Assembly (NCBI GenBank): GCA_964036045.1 | Contig: OZ038383.1 | Location: forward strand, 116,894,431 to 116,958,430 | Length of the DNA: 64,000 nucleotides | Source: Eutreptiella sp. 'Long Island Sound 2002' | Lineage: Eukaryota > Euglenozoa > Euglenophyceae > Eutreptiales > Eutreptiaceae | Direction of reading: 5' to 3' | Part shown: positions 42,746 through 54,547 of the stretch, piece by piece | Numbering within the stretch: the first letter of the stretch is position 1 | How the letters are laid out: each line of letters opens with the position of its first letter | The notes under the pieces: generated by a model | What the model was told of the DNA's origin: nothing | Seen by the model: the letters and a program-made list of their open reading frames with translations, nothing else | The model's database searches: none | Position numbers and translations under genes: made by a program

Positions 42746-44805
42746 ATGGCACAACACCAAAGCATGAAAACGATGATTGCGGTCTGAAGTAAGGCTTTGT
42801 ACTGGCATCATGCTTAGAAATCTGGTGGCCACTCACTGTGCTCGCGCTCCCTCCCCTCCGGAGCGGCATGCTCCTGCCCCAAGCAGAACTTCTTCTCCCC
42901 CTCCCCGCTTCCCCATTCCCCCTCGTCCTTTTCCCCTTCTCCGTTGTCTTCAATCTTGCGGCGCTTCCCCCTGCATCAATTTTCCTGTAAACTGCTCGGC
43001 ACTGGTCTCTGTACACAAGGGGGGGGGGGTGACCTAATTAAAAAACAGAGAACACATTAAAAAACACAAGGGGGGGGGGGGTTGGCAAATGGAGGATGCA
43101 AAATTCGCAAAATTCGCTAAAATTCGCCAAATTTCGCCAAATTTCGCAAAAATTCACACCGTACGATTTTGCACGAAGGTTCCTTTCAACCCCACACGTA
43201 AGAGACACAGGCAATGGGTGTGCATTTTTGCTTCGATATTGCCAGAAATGTGTGGTGTCCAGACTAAGCGGTTGCAAACCTACCCTCCACATCCCCGTTG
43301 AACAATAGCATTTTTGTGAGACACTGGGTTTCATTTGGGAGGTTGTGGCGATACTTGTTGTCCGCATACCCTGCCAACTAAATGAGCGCTGAACCCGTGC
43401 AGATGTTACTGAGAGATTTACCAGGAATTGGGCAGCTTTTGCCAAACACCGCGGTGCACATGTGCAGTGAGCCGCTTCAGAATGCCCACCAGCAGTCTCC
43501 CAGGGTACCATGCGTGGCGTTGCAGAGAAAGGGCCATATCACTTATCACCAAATGGCCACAGGGCCCCACAAAGTGCTATGGTGACAACAAACTTTGTGT
43601 ATGCCACTGCCCTGCACTGACACAAGGAGGCCAGAGCCTCGACAGCACAACGCTAAAACGGGAGGGTGAGCATGGGCATACCTCATCCTCATCCGAGTCC
43701 AGCGTCAAAGTGGACACATTGGAGACTGCGGATCGGGGCTCACGGTTCCCAGGGCTACTGAACAAAGAGCAGCGCTCTGGAGCCGGGCTGCAGACAGAAA
43801 GCATGGGACTGCCCACCGCCCCAGCCCTTACCGCTCCATGATGACGGCCACTATTCAGATGGCCCTCTCCCGGCTGTACCAAAGGGGAGGGTGGACATGC
43901 AAAGTGGCGAACAGATGGGCCTGCCGTGGTGGTCAGTGGCCAGCGGCAGTCAACTGCCAAGGGCACGTCACACGAGTACCACACGTCACTGCGTGAGTGT
44001 CAATCGGCGACAGGCGACTGCAGAGCCCCGTCGGGTAAGCACCAGCCGCCGTCGGTGGACCAGCACCGAACCGAGAGCGGATGCACAGGTCCGCAGACAG
44101 AGGGACTGATGCCACAGCAATCTGCTGAGCCACTGAGCCCCAGCCTTCCAGACGGGGGTGCCCTGTCGAAACACATCGGTCCAGAGATGCGAGGCTGTAT
44201 GGCTTCTGGCTGCCAAAATAGTACTTTTCTGCAGCTGCTCTGCTGTGGAAGACCATGTGCCTGGACGGCGTTGTTGTGTTGGCGTTTCCGCGCTTCAACT
44301 GCAAGTGCATCGCCCCTGCGGTGACCAGTGGTTGGTGGGCAGAGACCAGAGGCCCAAGGGATGAGTGCCCAGTGATCAGCAGGATCAGTGACAAGCGTCC
44401 CACTGGGACATCACACAATACCTGCGGTGCAGGTCGTGCGGTGTGAAGCAGGGGACAAGGCAGTGGAGGCAGGATAGACCCTGTAGGCTGCCTATTGCTG
44501 TGGCTGTCCATGTCCAGTGGACTGTCTCAGGATGACATGGGGGCTCCGTGAGCCTCTGTCTGCCAGCACCTTGTGCTGTCACAACCGGCGGACGTCCCTG
44601 GGGGACGCCCAGCAATGCCAGTGGCACAGGTGGACCGGATGGAAGAGGGGTGGCAGGAGACACCCGTGTTGGACAGGCAGACGTGAGGGCTGCGAAACGT
44701 CGTCCCACATGGCATAGGCCTTGGTAAGCAGCTGCCTGATGTCCTGTTCTGCATGGGGACAGGGAGAGAGCGGGGGGGGGGGGGGGTGCTGTGTCAACCC
44801 AACCA
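42746..44805. other. No supported gene; short AATTCGCC repeat
   Basis: At 43095-43150 the sequence AAATTCGC(A/C)AAATT(T)CGCC is repeated about six times. Poly-G runs lie at 43020-43030 and 43070-43081. Frames at 43.4-44.4 kb on both strands are GC-driven and unconvincing. Confidence 0.45.
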
Positions 44806-45249
44806 TCAATGACCCACGGGTGTGGGTGCGGGAAAGATAAGTTCCGTAGTCCTGTACGCAGCCGCACCCGCACCCTGAGCATGGAGCATGAAGTGTGTGA
44901 TTGCGTGGCCGCATCCAAGAATGACCACTGCAGCCAGACACCCACCCACACGAGCGAATCCATTCCTAGATACATAACCAACACACCTGCCAAGCGACGT
45001 CCTCAAAGCGGGCCGTTGCAGACTGCAATGGGCCGGTGGAGACAACATGGCCCGGGGCTGGGGCTGTGCAGAAAAGGCACCCACAGCTGAGGCTGGAAGG
45101 TCCTCATGGCACTTTGGGGGACCATTGCCCCGTTTGCTGGGGGTATTCCCTGCACTCAAATCCGACAGGACGACAGAGGTGTCGGAGATGTTGATGTCAA
45201 GGTCCGAGGTGTTGGATAAGTTGAGAGTGCCATCGGCTCCATCGGACAA
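44806..45249 (-). CDS. Possible first exon with one membrane segment
   Basis: Opens with ATG at 45249 (MSDGADGTLNLSNTSDLDIN), continues through an acidic Ser/Thr-rich region, and has a hydrophobic stretch near the end (GGCLAAVVILGCGHAITHFM) that could span a membrane. 147 codons to a stop at 44806, close to a 15-base G/C run (44772-44786). No family recognised. The N-terminus is non-random in composition, but one ORF in GC-rich DNA is weak evidence. Confidence 0.3.
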   Translation of the reverse strand: MSDGADGTLNLSNTSDLDINISDTSVVLSDLSAGNTPSKRGNGPPKCHEDLPASAVGAFSAQPQPRAMLSPPAHCSLQRPALRTSLGRCVGYVSRNGFARVGGCLAAVVILGCGHAITHFMLHAQGAGAAAYRTTELIFPAPTPVGH

Positions 45250-45989
45250 CGGTGAGTAGGAGCGGCCTAGTGAATGTGTGCCACATAGCAGCTGAGGCCC
45301 CTAAGGCCTCGACGTTAGGGAGGGGGGGGGGGGGGTCAAAGTCCAAAAGCCCTGCACAATTGCTTCACCAAACTGCCAATCGTCGTTGCCAAAATTGTAA
45401 CTGACCAGGTGTATCAACCTCAGCGACTCCTATTGAACATCCGCATTTATCATTACCCCGCCAGAAATGCAATTTACCCTGATTGTTCTCCTACAAAACA
45501 CACAAGAGGTGTCCATGGTCGCACAGATGCGCTTCTGGCAGCAGGTTCTTGTGTGCACACATGTATCTCCCCTCAGCATGCGGTTGTGGGTGTACATGTG
45601 TGTGGGGGGGGGAGGGGGGGTGAAGGGTTTATGTTGCGTGGAACATTTGTTTCTCAACTTGACCGGAAAATAAAGCATGCTGAATCAGCAAACTTTCCAG
45701 GGTAGGGGGACCATCTCCTAGAAAGGATTCCTGTTTGTTATTGTTTAGGGCTTAGGCCTTCCCAAGGTTTAGGACTTTGAAGCCGAACCAACATGACCCA
45801 CTTGCCCTAACCATGTAGCTCTGTAGCTGAACATGTCGGGGTCAGAGGGAGGGCGAGGGAACCCCCCCCCCCTCCGTGCAATTGTAATTGTTGCCATCCA
45901 CAGTCATTGATCAACGACGACTAAGAAAGGAAGTCAGAGAAATCTCCAACTACTTCCTAAGTAAAAGGATTGAGAAAAAGCACCCATTA
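45250..45989. other. No gene seen
   Basis: Poly-G runs at about 45320-45334 and 45606-45618 and a C run at 45862-45872. Otherwise unremarkable sequence with short frames only. Confidence 0.5.
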
Positions 45990-46235
45990 CCCCCACAGTG
46001 AAGGGTGTAAGGGGAGTCTCCCTTTTCTTCCTCAAGAAAGGGAGTTAGAGGATTTTCCCATTAGCCCCTCAGTAAAGGGAGTCAAGGGAGTCTCCCTTTA
46101 CTCTCTCAAGAAAGGAGTTAGAGGAGTCTCAACAAAGGTCAAAGGAGTCTCCCTTTACACCTTCAAGAAAGGAAGTTACAAGAGTCTTGCATTACTCCCA
46201 CAATACAAGCGTCCGTGGAGTCTCCCATATCTTCC
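45990..46235. repeat. Degenerate tandem repeat with GGGAGTCTCCC palindromes
   Basis: GGAGTCTCCC occurs at about 46012, 46087, 46144 and 46218, with intervening CTCAAGAAAGG-AGTTAGAGGA. Spacing is 75, 57 and about 74 bp, with a half-unit near 37 bp. Confidence 0.75.
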
Positions 46236-46329
46236 ATATCCATATCCATATATATATCCACATATGGTTGAAGGCTTCAAACATGGCATTACATAGATTA
46301 TTCATTCCACTGCTAGCAATAGAACATTA

Positions 46330-46830
46330 TCAATGAGTGGAAAAGAGACATGTGAAATAGAGTCTTGCCAAGGCGTTTTGGCCTCCCAAGGCACCAAACA
46401 TCGCCCTATTACAGTTAGCATAGGTCCAACTTTGGGTTCCAGTCCCAATGGCCGTTTGCGGTTCGTCTAGCATAATACTATAAAACATGGGTCTACATAG
46501 CACACAACCCTCTTTTTGCAAGTGCTGGGTCAAAACCTCTTACCTTTTCAATTTCATCACTAGAATGCAAAGACTCACGCGCAAACAATGCCTTCCGAGG
46601 TTTTGCGTTGCAAATGGCCGACACATGTACTGTGTTCTTTATCACCTTGGCATCCAATGCCCCCCCCCCCCCCCGCCCCCTAGACCACTATGATTGAAAT
46701 GAGGCCATGTGGCGTAGGGCAACGGGAGGTCAAAATTAGGGTGTTGAATTTGACATTCCATCAGTGCGCACCACGTGGTATGAGGAATCAACGTGTTGGA
46801 TCCGAACGCAGTAAAATGCACGTGTGACAT
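46330..46830 (-). pseudogene. Unrecognised coding remnants
   Basis: Two short minus-strand frames of protein-like composition: 46830-46642 (MSHVHFTAFGSNTLIPHTTW), which runs into a 14-base G run (46660-46673), and 46533-46330 (PMFYSIMLDEPQTAIGTGTQ). They may be exons of one gene but no motif is diagnostic. Confidence 0.25.
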
Positions 46831-48305
46831 CGGTGTTGGTTATCGTTGAAACTCACTTAACTACAGACATTAGATCATGCAGAAAATTAGACAAAATTCG
46901 TGTACCATGTGATATACCCAAAGAAGGGTATGGTAATACAGCTCAGGTCTGAGTGAATATTTAGTCAGACTTGCCACAATGTCAAAATTGGGTATGCAAA
47001 TCAGCGCTGTGGACAAAGCTGTCTAAATACCAGTCAGGTTGCAAGAAAATCAAAAAGTACAGCATATATTCACACACACAGATCATAACAGTGTCACGTC
47101 AGACCATTAATGAGGAGATTGACATTCATTTCCTCGGACGATGAAAACCCGATGCCCGACCACGACTAGCAGCAGCCCTCGCAACCTGGGGAGCACCTTC
47201 ACCAGCGGTCAGACTGGAGGCCAAATTAGCACATTGACTAAAAGCTGGGAGGGGGGGGGGGGGGTTCTCGGAAATCAGATATCCTGCTTAAAAAACCCAC
47301 CAGAGCCAAATTTAAAAAACGGGGGGGTTTTGAGGAGGGTGTTACGGGGGGTTTTCGCTGTGCGGGGGTATTGTCCGCGGGAAGGGCACCCCCCCCCCCC
47401 ACATCCCCACACCAAATGAAATACACAGTGTCGCGCACCTCCGAATAGTTAGGTATGCGGCCCAGGTGTGATCCGACAATTCGCGCCGCCCCTACCAACG
47501 TCTATGGTAGGGTTTCATCCGCTTGGGTATTTCGGGCCATGGGTCCTAGAAACCTCGGGACTGTGGGTCTCCGAGGCAGTCATGGCGTTCGAAATACACC
47601 ATGTTTTGCTGGCCCTGCTCTGGTCCCTGTACCCTGCACCCCGCAACCCAAATCTTGCACAGACCATGGCTTCATGCCTACAGAACATCTTAGAACGTCT
47701 CAGTGTATTGCGTCACGGGTCTGGTAGCCCATGATGTGGGCATCATGTATGCCCGGGCCTATCGCATAGCGCCAAAGAGTAGACACAGGCCTCTGGTGAG
47801 GCCCAGGCAGTTCAATAAAACATCAGCTGATGAGGTAGGAGGGACGGGGGTGAGTGGACATTGTACCTCAAGCAATTGTCTTAGTCACTGTCACTGTCAC
47901 CGCCCCCCTCCCTCAACGAAACAAAAGTTGCTATGTGCAACATGTGGTGTTAGAATTGCAGCATGGGGGTTGAAACACATCAAGGTCGCTCAGAGGGTTC
48001 GGAATGCACCATGGGGTTAGAAATACGCCATGGGTTGAGAAATGCATCAAGGGGGGGGCATAAAAGAAGGGGGGTGGGGGTTGTGAATATACCGGGCAAC
48101 GCAACTCGGGAGGCCCTTAAGGCTATGGCGGGCCAAGCCTCCCTCCCCGCGCCATTGTGTGGGCCTTCCAGTCCTAGTTTGCATGCTACTACAAGGGAAG
48201 GAGAGGGAGAGCAAGGAGGTGTAGGGGGTGGAGGAGATATCCGTTTGTGTTGTGTTTGGTGTGTAGCTGAGCCTACTTCTTCCGCCTTGACTTCTTCAAC
48301 GTGTG
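46831..48305. other. No supported gene
   Basis: Poly-G at 47250-47264 and poly-C at 47390-47401, plus a G run at 48051-48058. Short GC-driven frames only. Confidence 0.45.
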
Positions 48306-49100
48306 TCACTTCTTTGCACTTTGCTTGGGAGTGGTGATGGGCCGCTTTGTGCCGTTGTCGGGCACAACTTTCTTTTTCGAGAGAACTGCCAACCCGGAAG
48401 AAGAGGTAGAAGAGGAAGAAGATGAGGAAGAAGAGGAGCCATTCCCATCTTCGGAAGATGCGAAACTCTGGCTACCGCTGGACCAATCCCGATCTGCTGA
48501 ACACCCAGACTCCGTAGAGCTTGCATCCTCCTCCAATTTCTACTCCCAATAGGAGCGGCCAAGAGAGGCTTCAAAGAAGGATGCACCCTCATTGTCAACC
48601 GCCTGAGCCACTTTCAAAGTGTTGATGGGCTTCATGAACATGGGGATTTTTTTGGCTCGCACCCTCTATTTCTCATAATCTTGGCTAACTACAACCCATT
48701 CCGTCAAATCAACGGTGTTTGGTGCCACGGTGGGATGGCAACGTGCCAAGTGAGCTTTGATGTTCAAAACCGGTGGGGTGGCACTGCACCCGGGAACTAG
48801 ACATTCACAGGGCATGTTTTCTTGTTTGCGCATGGCCACTGCATGCTTCAATGGGACCACACACGGGCATGTGCTATTGATTTTCTTGCGCACAACAGTT
48901 GTGGTACACGTGCCTGTATTGTGGCCACTGAAACCACAAGGTTCGGCCTCAGCACGCATCCTTGGGTCTGTTACCACCTCTCCCTTCTGCAAGTGCACTG
49001 CTACATGATTGCGCATCCTTGCCAAAGCAATGGCCACCCCACAAATCTCCGAAAATCTCGGGAAATGCGATGTCACCCCGGCCCCCCCGACCCGCCCTTG
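48306..49100 (-). pseudogene. Zinc-finger protein with Ser-rich acidic tail
   Basis: One minus-strand frame from about 49076 to 48306 (257 codons), broken only by two TAG (48668-48666 and near 48551). Order: ALARMRNHVAVHLQKGE, then EPCGFSGHNTGTC, a Cys-Pro-Cys group, and MPCECLVPGCSATPPVLNIK followed by AHLARCHP. The last gives C-x4-C-x10-H with a second His/Cys four or three later, so it looks like a set of Cys/His fingers that bind zinc. Then PINTLKVAQAVDNEG, a Ser-rich acidic stretch and LSKKKVVPDNGTKRP near the end. The general layout (R-x-H helix, PCGF, Cys cluster, C-x-H finger) resembles proteins found next to mobile elements in some other eukaryotes. This is recollection, not a search. 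Confidence 0.5.
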
Positions 49101-49149
49101 CTAAAACCCTCGGGCACAACAGCAAGCCTAGGTGTAGTAGGACCATTCC

Positions 49150-49970
49150 CTTTAGCAGGCTAGGGTGTCTCACTAGATTGGGCTTTTGCCTTTTTCACTT
49201 GTCTTGCCAGGCATCTGAGGGGTGTTACCCCCGTTTCGACCCTCTTCCACCTCGTCCTAACTATCTTCTTGGGGACGATACAGCTGACCAGTCAAGTCAA
49301 GAGGCACACACATCAGAAAATTATTGAGCACACTATCGCACAGGACACTCGAAAGACTGTCAGCATCCTTAATCTTAGCAGTCAGGCTAACAGCACAGTC
49401 AATTTTCATGTTCTCACGGTTACTAAGGTAACCAAGCACCACATTACATTCATATCTCATGGTAGTGGGCATACGGGCCGGCAGCCTTAGGTCGCTGGTG
49501 GCAGCCAAGATTCAATGCAAGAAATACTCCTCTATCATAAGAGTCGAAAGAGGCAGCTAACCACTGTCACAGGCAAAACGCCAGACCAAGACCCCTCAAC
49601 AAAACTCAAATACTTGGGAAGCTTTACACCACTTGGAACGTCACATGACAGTACACACAACATATTCTCAGCCATCCTATAGGACCCCATCTTGCGACTT
49701 ATGTTGAAGAGGACAAGAGTAATGACAGCAATCTCTTCCCGCACAAGGTGGCGGAAAGAAGCTACTACAAGCTTTACGTTCACTGCATCACCAACAACAA
49801 TTACAAGGACCCGTTTCATCAACGATTGGCCAATCAATTTGTGCATATGCCCTGTCCATGCTGGGGGCACCTCAACTATAGCCAAAGCAAATGGTATATC
49901 AAAAATATTTCCTGGAGCACACACTCCGGGCCTAACCCCCCCAAATTTTTGTACCCCTTGGCCTTATTGA
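49150..49970 (-). pseudogene. Locus B of the gene family also seen at 16.9-17.8 kb
   Basis: The frame 49924-49535 (MCAPGNIFDIPFALAIVEVP at the start) includes KLPKYLSFVEGSWSGVLPV. It is followed in another frame (49508-49257) by ARMPTTMRYECNVVLGYLSN and VPLDLTGQLYRPQEDS, and after a TAG by DEVEEGRNGGNTPQMPGKTS and KGKSPI before two stops near 49150. Motif order and spacing match locus A (ELPRYVAFTEG, MPTTTFSRHCNV, acidic/Lys tail). The two loci differ at most residues, so the duplication is old relative to the decay. The start is uncertain. Function unknown. Confidence 0.5.
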
Positions 49971-50042
49971 GCAATGTGCCAAAATTAGTACCCCCCTAGC
50001 CTCTCAAGGAAACGGAACATGAACAAATTGAGGGTACACCTT

Positions 50043-50720
50043 TTAGAGTTTCAAGCGGCAGTTGAAGCATGAAGTCGGTTTCATTTGCTTCTTTGTATTG
50101 GAAGCACTAGTAGAGGCATGGGCCACAGCTGCAGAAGATGCTGCATTAGCTCCATCCGCCCCTATAAAACACACATCTTCAACACGTTCTGCTAGATCAA
50201 ACTTATAGTCCAGCAAAGATCAGAGGCTAACAACCCCTCCGTGACCCCATGTTTACCGAAGCTTGCCAAAAAACTCCAGACCTGTGGCAGCAATTTTCTC
50301 TACTTTCGCACCGGTGCGACGAGCATTCCTCTTCCCTGCTACCACCTTGGCTTTCAACTCTTCCCCCGGTGCCAAATACTCACGTACTTGTTTGGGTTGA
50401 ATCTCAAACTCATGAGGAGTTGCCTTCTTGATTTTACATGCATGAAAATGACGGCACCCATGCAAGGAGAAACCAAAACATGTTTGTCCCTGGCGTTTTC
50501 GCTTTTTCCTAGTAGATTTTTCATCAGCTAGAGCATCAGCAAGAGGTTTCGCATCAACATCACCAGGATCTGCAATGCCATTGCCATTGTCTCCCGCGTT
50601 CTTATGACTAACTTGTTCCCTGATGTCTTGTTCCTCTGAAGATCTCTCGGCAGGTTCATCTCACAAGCCAGCAAGTCCCAGGTCCACTTCCCACAGCTCA
50701 AAATTAGATTGAGACTCTGA
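50043..50720 (-). pseudogene. Cys/His protein with NLS, upstream neighbour of locus B
   Basis: A single minus-strand frame carries an acidic Asp/Gly-rich linker (NAGDNGNGIADPGDVDAK) and a basic block (KSTRKKRKRQ) typical of nuclear import. It continues with TCFGFSLHGCRHFHACKIKK, a Cys/His cluster that could bind zinc, and a Lys-rich helix ending TGLEFFGKLR at TAA near 50255. Beyond that TAA and a TGA the same frame resumes with LLDYKFDLAERVEDVCFIGA and ends TSCFNCRLKL, TAA at 50045-50043. The short interval between the two stops starts GTAAAC and contains TTGTTAG, so a tiny intron is conceivable. It lies head-to-tail with locus B, so it could be the N-terminal part of that gene. Confidence 0.5.
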
Positions 50721-51098
50721 ATGTTACATACAGCCAAAAGAAACGAAAGCTCAATGAAACGTGAAAATTACACGTGGCGCGGACCTCCAAAATTTAGTAC
50801 CTCCCCAAACTCAGTTACCCCCCCCTTCCCCGGCCATATTGAGCATCCTACCGAATTTAGTAACCCGGGGTATTAAATGTTTTGGTGGGGTTTACTTGCA
50901 CCATACCACATTCCCGGGTGGAACCGTCTTTAGTAGACACTTGCCCCGTCCTGCTGACATCCACCAGACTAGCAGAGGCATCGATGTTGGCAGTCGCGGC
51001 GCTTTGCTGATTGCAACAATTGCAATTGCGGCGCGGTCCAGTGTAATGTCTACTCTAGCAAGATGGAGTGACCGGCAACCATGTTTGCAATTGTCTAC

Positions 51099-51533
51099 TC
51101 AAAGAGCAACTTGGGTATTCGACATCCATTCCCATGTGCGTGCAATAACGGCGGCAGCTTGGGTGGCAAGTGTCGTGTCCTGTACGTGCACCATGCATGC
51201 ACGTGCCAACAAACAGCGTCCTGATCTTGACAATAGTATTCCACTGATCTCGGGACGCGCCACGGTTGGACAGGCACGTGCGTGCATCACCCTCCAGATG
51301 TGAAACACTTGCTGTGGAAAAGTGTTCAACCATCTGGGGTATGGTCGTTCCAGCAATGCACACCGCATGTCCTCAAAAGAGTGAATGTTACGTCGCACGT
51401 ATTGCAGGTCGGTGCAAAATTGAAGAAACATCAACAATCGACCACATCGTGCGGCATCTCGGAGAATTTCCAAGCCATTTGCCCAAACATGCTCTCCAAG
51501 GTAGAGAGACAAACGACGGGCATTTTCATCCAT
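51099..51533 (-). pseudogene. Unrecognised coding remnant
   Basis: A 144-codon minus-strand frame. The first two thirds (ARRLSLYLGEHVWANGLEIL, then LLERPYPRWLNTFPQQVFHI) look like a folded protein. No family recognised and no start signal. An upstream in-frame continuation is possible. Confidence 0.3.
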
Positions 51534-51699
51534 AAGGGAAATTGTTCAAAAGCAGAGTCTTACACCATCTCGCAGCGGCAGACTACGTTCTCGAGTGCTA
51601 TTGCATTACTACATTCATCCTCAATACACTTCAGTGTTCAAGCAAACACCCTTGCTTTTGTTTTTGTTCCACGGAATTTGGATTGCATACCTGAAAACA

Positions 51700-52135
51700 T
51701 GTTCAGATGTGATGAGAGATGTGTCCTTGCCAAATTTCACAACAGCACACTGTGTGTCATTGTGAGTTTTCCGAAGGACACGCAATGTGTTGTTGTGAGA
51801 TCTGGCAACGACACACTGTGTTTGCCAAATTTCAGAATTACGCATTGTGTGTCTTTGCGAAATTTCGCACTGACACATCTTCAGTGTTTAATTTGCAAGA
51901 GATTTATTTGTGTTGTTGTGAAATTTCCCAATGACACATCACTTGGATTTGCTAATTTAGCAACAGCATATCTAATTGACTTGCGATGTTTGTTGCGATC
52001 ACATCTTGCCCATCATACAAATTTATATAACCCTAATGTCTAAATAATGGAGAATGTTGCCAGCATACATAACACACCGGGTTTGCATAACGTATACAAC
52101 TGAGGGTGTGTCGTTGCGAAATTTCGCAACGGCGT
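51700..52135. repeat. Degenerate palindromic repeat around GCGAAATTTCGC
   Basis: Repeated blocks of ACACACTGTGTGTC next to TTGCxAAATTTCxC. The last is a perfect 18-bp palindrome, GTTGCGAAATTTCGCAAC, at 52113-52130, and another GCGAAATTTCGC lies at 51857-51868. Spacing is irregular, about 35-45 bp. Confidence 0.6.
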
Positions 52136-54355
52136 GTTGTATCATGTTCCTTTGAATGTTAGCACGACACAACGACAGAAGCAATGCAACAAGCAACCAT
52201 AGACACCAACGGACATCGATCAGCGGTGTGACACGGTAGTACTGTACAGTACATCCGCAGCACACCAAATGCTGAATTCTTTTCCTATTTCTGCTTGCGG
52301 TTTCCTTCTAGGGGGTAACACTTTCGACTTTCTACTGCTATAGTATCTTTCACGCATAAATTTTCGTGGTGACTTTGAATGTGCAAAAATATAGTGGTTT
52401 TGATTTTGGGGGGTGGGGGGTTGAAAACGTGTCATTTTTCATTTTAGGGGTTAAATAGGGCCAATTGTGCCAGACGCTACCGCCGTCCTAGCTCAAGGCA
52501 ACAATGCCAAGCCGGCCATGCAGAATAAGCAAGACACAAAACAACAAGATTGGCACCCGCAACCTAACGACAAAAGGTGCCAAAGATAGTTGAATCCGCC
52601 CTGACGATGTTATTTTAGATGGTTGGCATTTGTGTCTTTGGACACACTGACCCCTTTGTCAACGCCAAGCATGCCATAAGGGCATGTGCCCAACTTGGCC
52701 TTTCTATTGACAACCAAGTCCCGGCAATGGGAAACGTCAAAGACATGCTGTGACCAAGAACCATTGTGTAGGACCCATTGGCCTTTGTTCTTTTAATGTA
52801 ACATGTCGTATGCGTAGAAGCAAAACGTCCTTAATGGCCTGGAACACAAAGAGTTAGTTGTGACTAAACTATATGTTCTATTGTGGGAAATAAGACTAGC
52901 AAAACTAAACAACCGTGGCATGTACGACACGATGTGACAGGTACAATGTGCTTACAAACCCAACCTTCCACTGCTAGCAGTAGAACAACATCGCTGTTGT
53001 GTGATTTGCTTGCATTGTCCCTGCAGCTTGGATGCTACTACGGTTGCAGGTGGTGGCGTAAATGAGTGGGTGATGAAATGTTTCCTTGCATGATCCGGAA
53101 AGAGGGTTTATTGTGCATTGATGTACACGGCGAGAGGAACCAAGAAATGCACTCCAAGTGGTCGTAGAACCCACCACCAGGGAGGAGTTGGTCCATGCCC
53201 CATTAGGTGGTCCACGACACAGACACACCCCGTTGCAGATGACCTCACGGGGCACTAACCTCCCAACAGGCAAACCGCCCAACTGTGCCAAACCACCAGA
53301 CCGCAAAAGGGAAATGTGAAAACATCTAGACGGACACACATCATTCTTTTGCAACAGTTGATGAGGGTAGTTGCACACAATGCAATGAAATGCTATGGGA
53401 CTAGATTTGTGGGAGCGATCTAGTCATGTGTCAGCTACAAACCTCCTTAGTCATTCTTGATGCAACATTCCAAGAGTTTGTTTATTGTTGCTGTGATTGA
53501 GGGAAGAAACATGCAACATATTGCAAGAACAACGCATCAAATGAGTCGCCAGTATTTTTTGTTGGTGCAACATTTGTGTAGCCCCCACATGCCATCCGGT
53601 ATTCATTTTGCGTTGCAGACAACTTGATCTGCCATAGGGGGTTGTCAAGATCCAAAGGGAACACCTTTTGTCCTCAGGGCCGCCGTTTTCTCCATGATTT
53701 TTTCTCATTAATATTCTTCTGTTCCTCGCTTCTGTCAGCTGTGCTTTTGGCACTTGATGTGCACAACCCCTCCGGCCAACAATAGATGATTCTGTTATGT
53801 GTTTCTTCAATTGGAACTCAAGAGCATGACATTTATACTTGGACCTAACAATGACGTTTTATTTGTAGTGGCAGTGTACAGTTTGGGGAAAAAGGCAGAA
53901 ACGGCCACATATAGGCAAATTGGATGAACTCAATTAAGTATTTGACCCGCAAAACAAAGGTATGTGTGGGCATCACATTTTGTAATCTGTGCAATAGACA
54001 GGTGCACAAGCTAATGCATGGACCGGGCAGTGAGTGGGATAAAACCCGCCACCAAATGAAGTAGGTGCCACGAACGGCCTTTGCCCGGGCTGGCTGTCTT
54101 CACAACATACATCATCCCCCCTCAAATTACAACTCTTGACCCAACACTGGCCTGCCAAACAGCTCAACCGCCAAAACTAATGACTGCCAACCCGGACTGA
54201 ATGTAGTCCCCGATTCAGAATTGAACAACTAGTATGATTAGCTGGGATGATTTTGCCTTGACCAAAATCACACATGCATGAGTCCAGGCAACAATGGCAT
54301 CAACAAAAGGGGAAAAAAAGCTTCTCGCTCACGGGGGGGCAACTACAACTGACCC
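52136..54355. other. No supported gene
   Basis: Short frames only. One minus-strand frame (53664-53482, VFPLDLDNPLWQIKLSATQN when extended upstream) faintly resembles a retroelement RT but lacks the later boxes. Otherwise unique-looking sequence. Confidence 0.4.
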
Positions 54356-54547
54356 TGATGCGACACCCCCCCAGCTATCTGTCAAACCTTGTGGGGGGTG
54401 GGGGGCAGGTGGGGGGGGGGGGGGAAAGCCGGGGGTCGGGGGGGTCCTACCGGGGGTTGGGGGGGAGGTGTTCCTACCGGGGATCGGGGGGGGGGGGTGG
54501 CCGGGGGTATGGGGGGCATCCAGCCAAGGGGTGAGAGGGGGGGGGGG
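54356..54547. repeat. G-rich block bordering the 1.2-kb satellite
   Basis: Nearly 190 bp of plus-strand G runs of 5-14 bases, including a short CCGGGGGT-xGGGGGG period (CCTACCGGGGGTTGGGGG, then CCTACCGGGGATCGGGGG). It ends directly at the telomere-like TTAGGGTTAGGGTT at 54548-54561. Confidence 0.85.

Noticed and set aside
3482-50720. Reassigned stop codon
   Set aside because: Breaks use TAA, TAG and TGA alike and are mixed with frameshifts, so decay or error explains them better than a variant code.
53482-53690. Ty3-like reverse transcriptase
   Set aside because: Only one loosely matching block (LDLDNPLWQIKL). No later catalytic box in any frame nearby.
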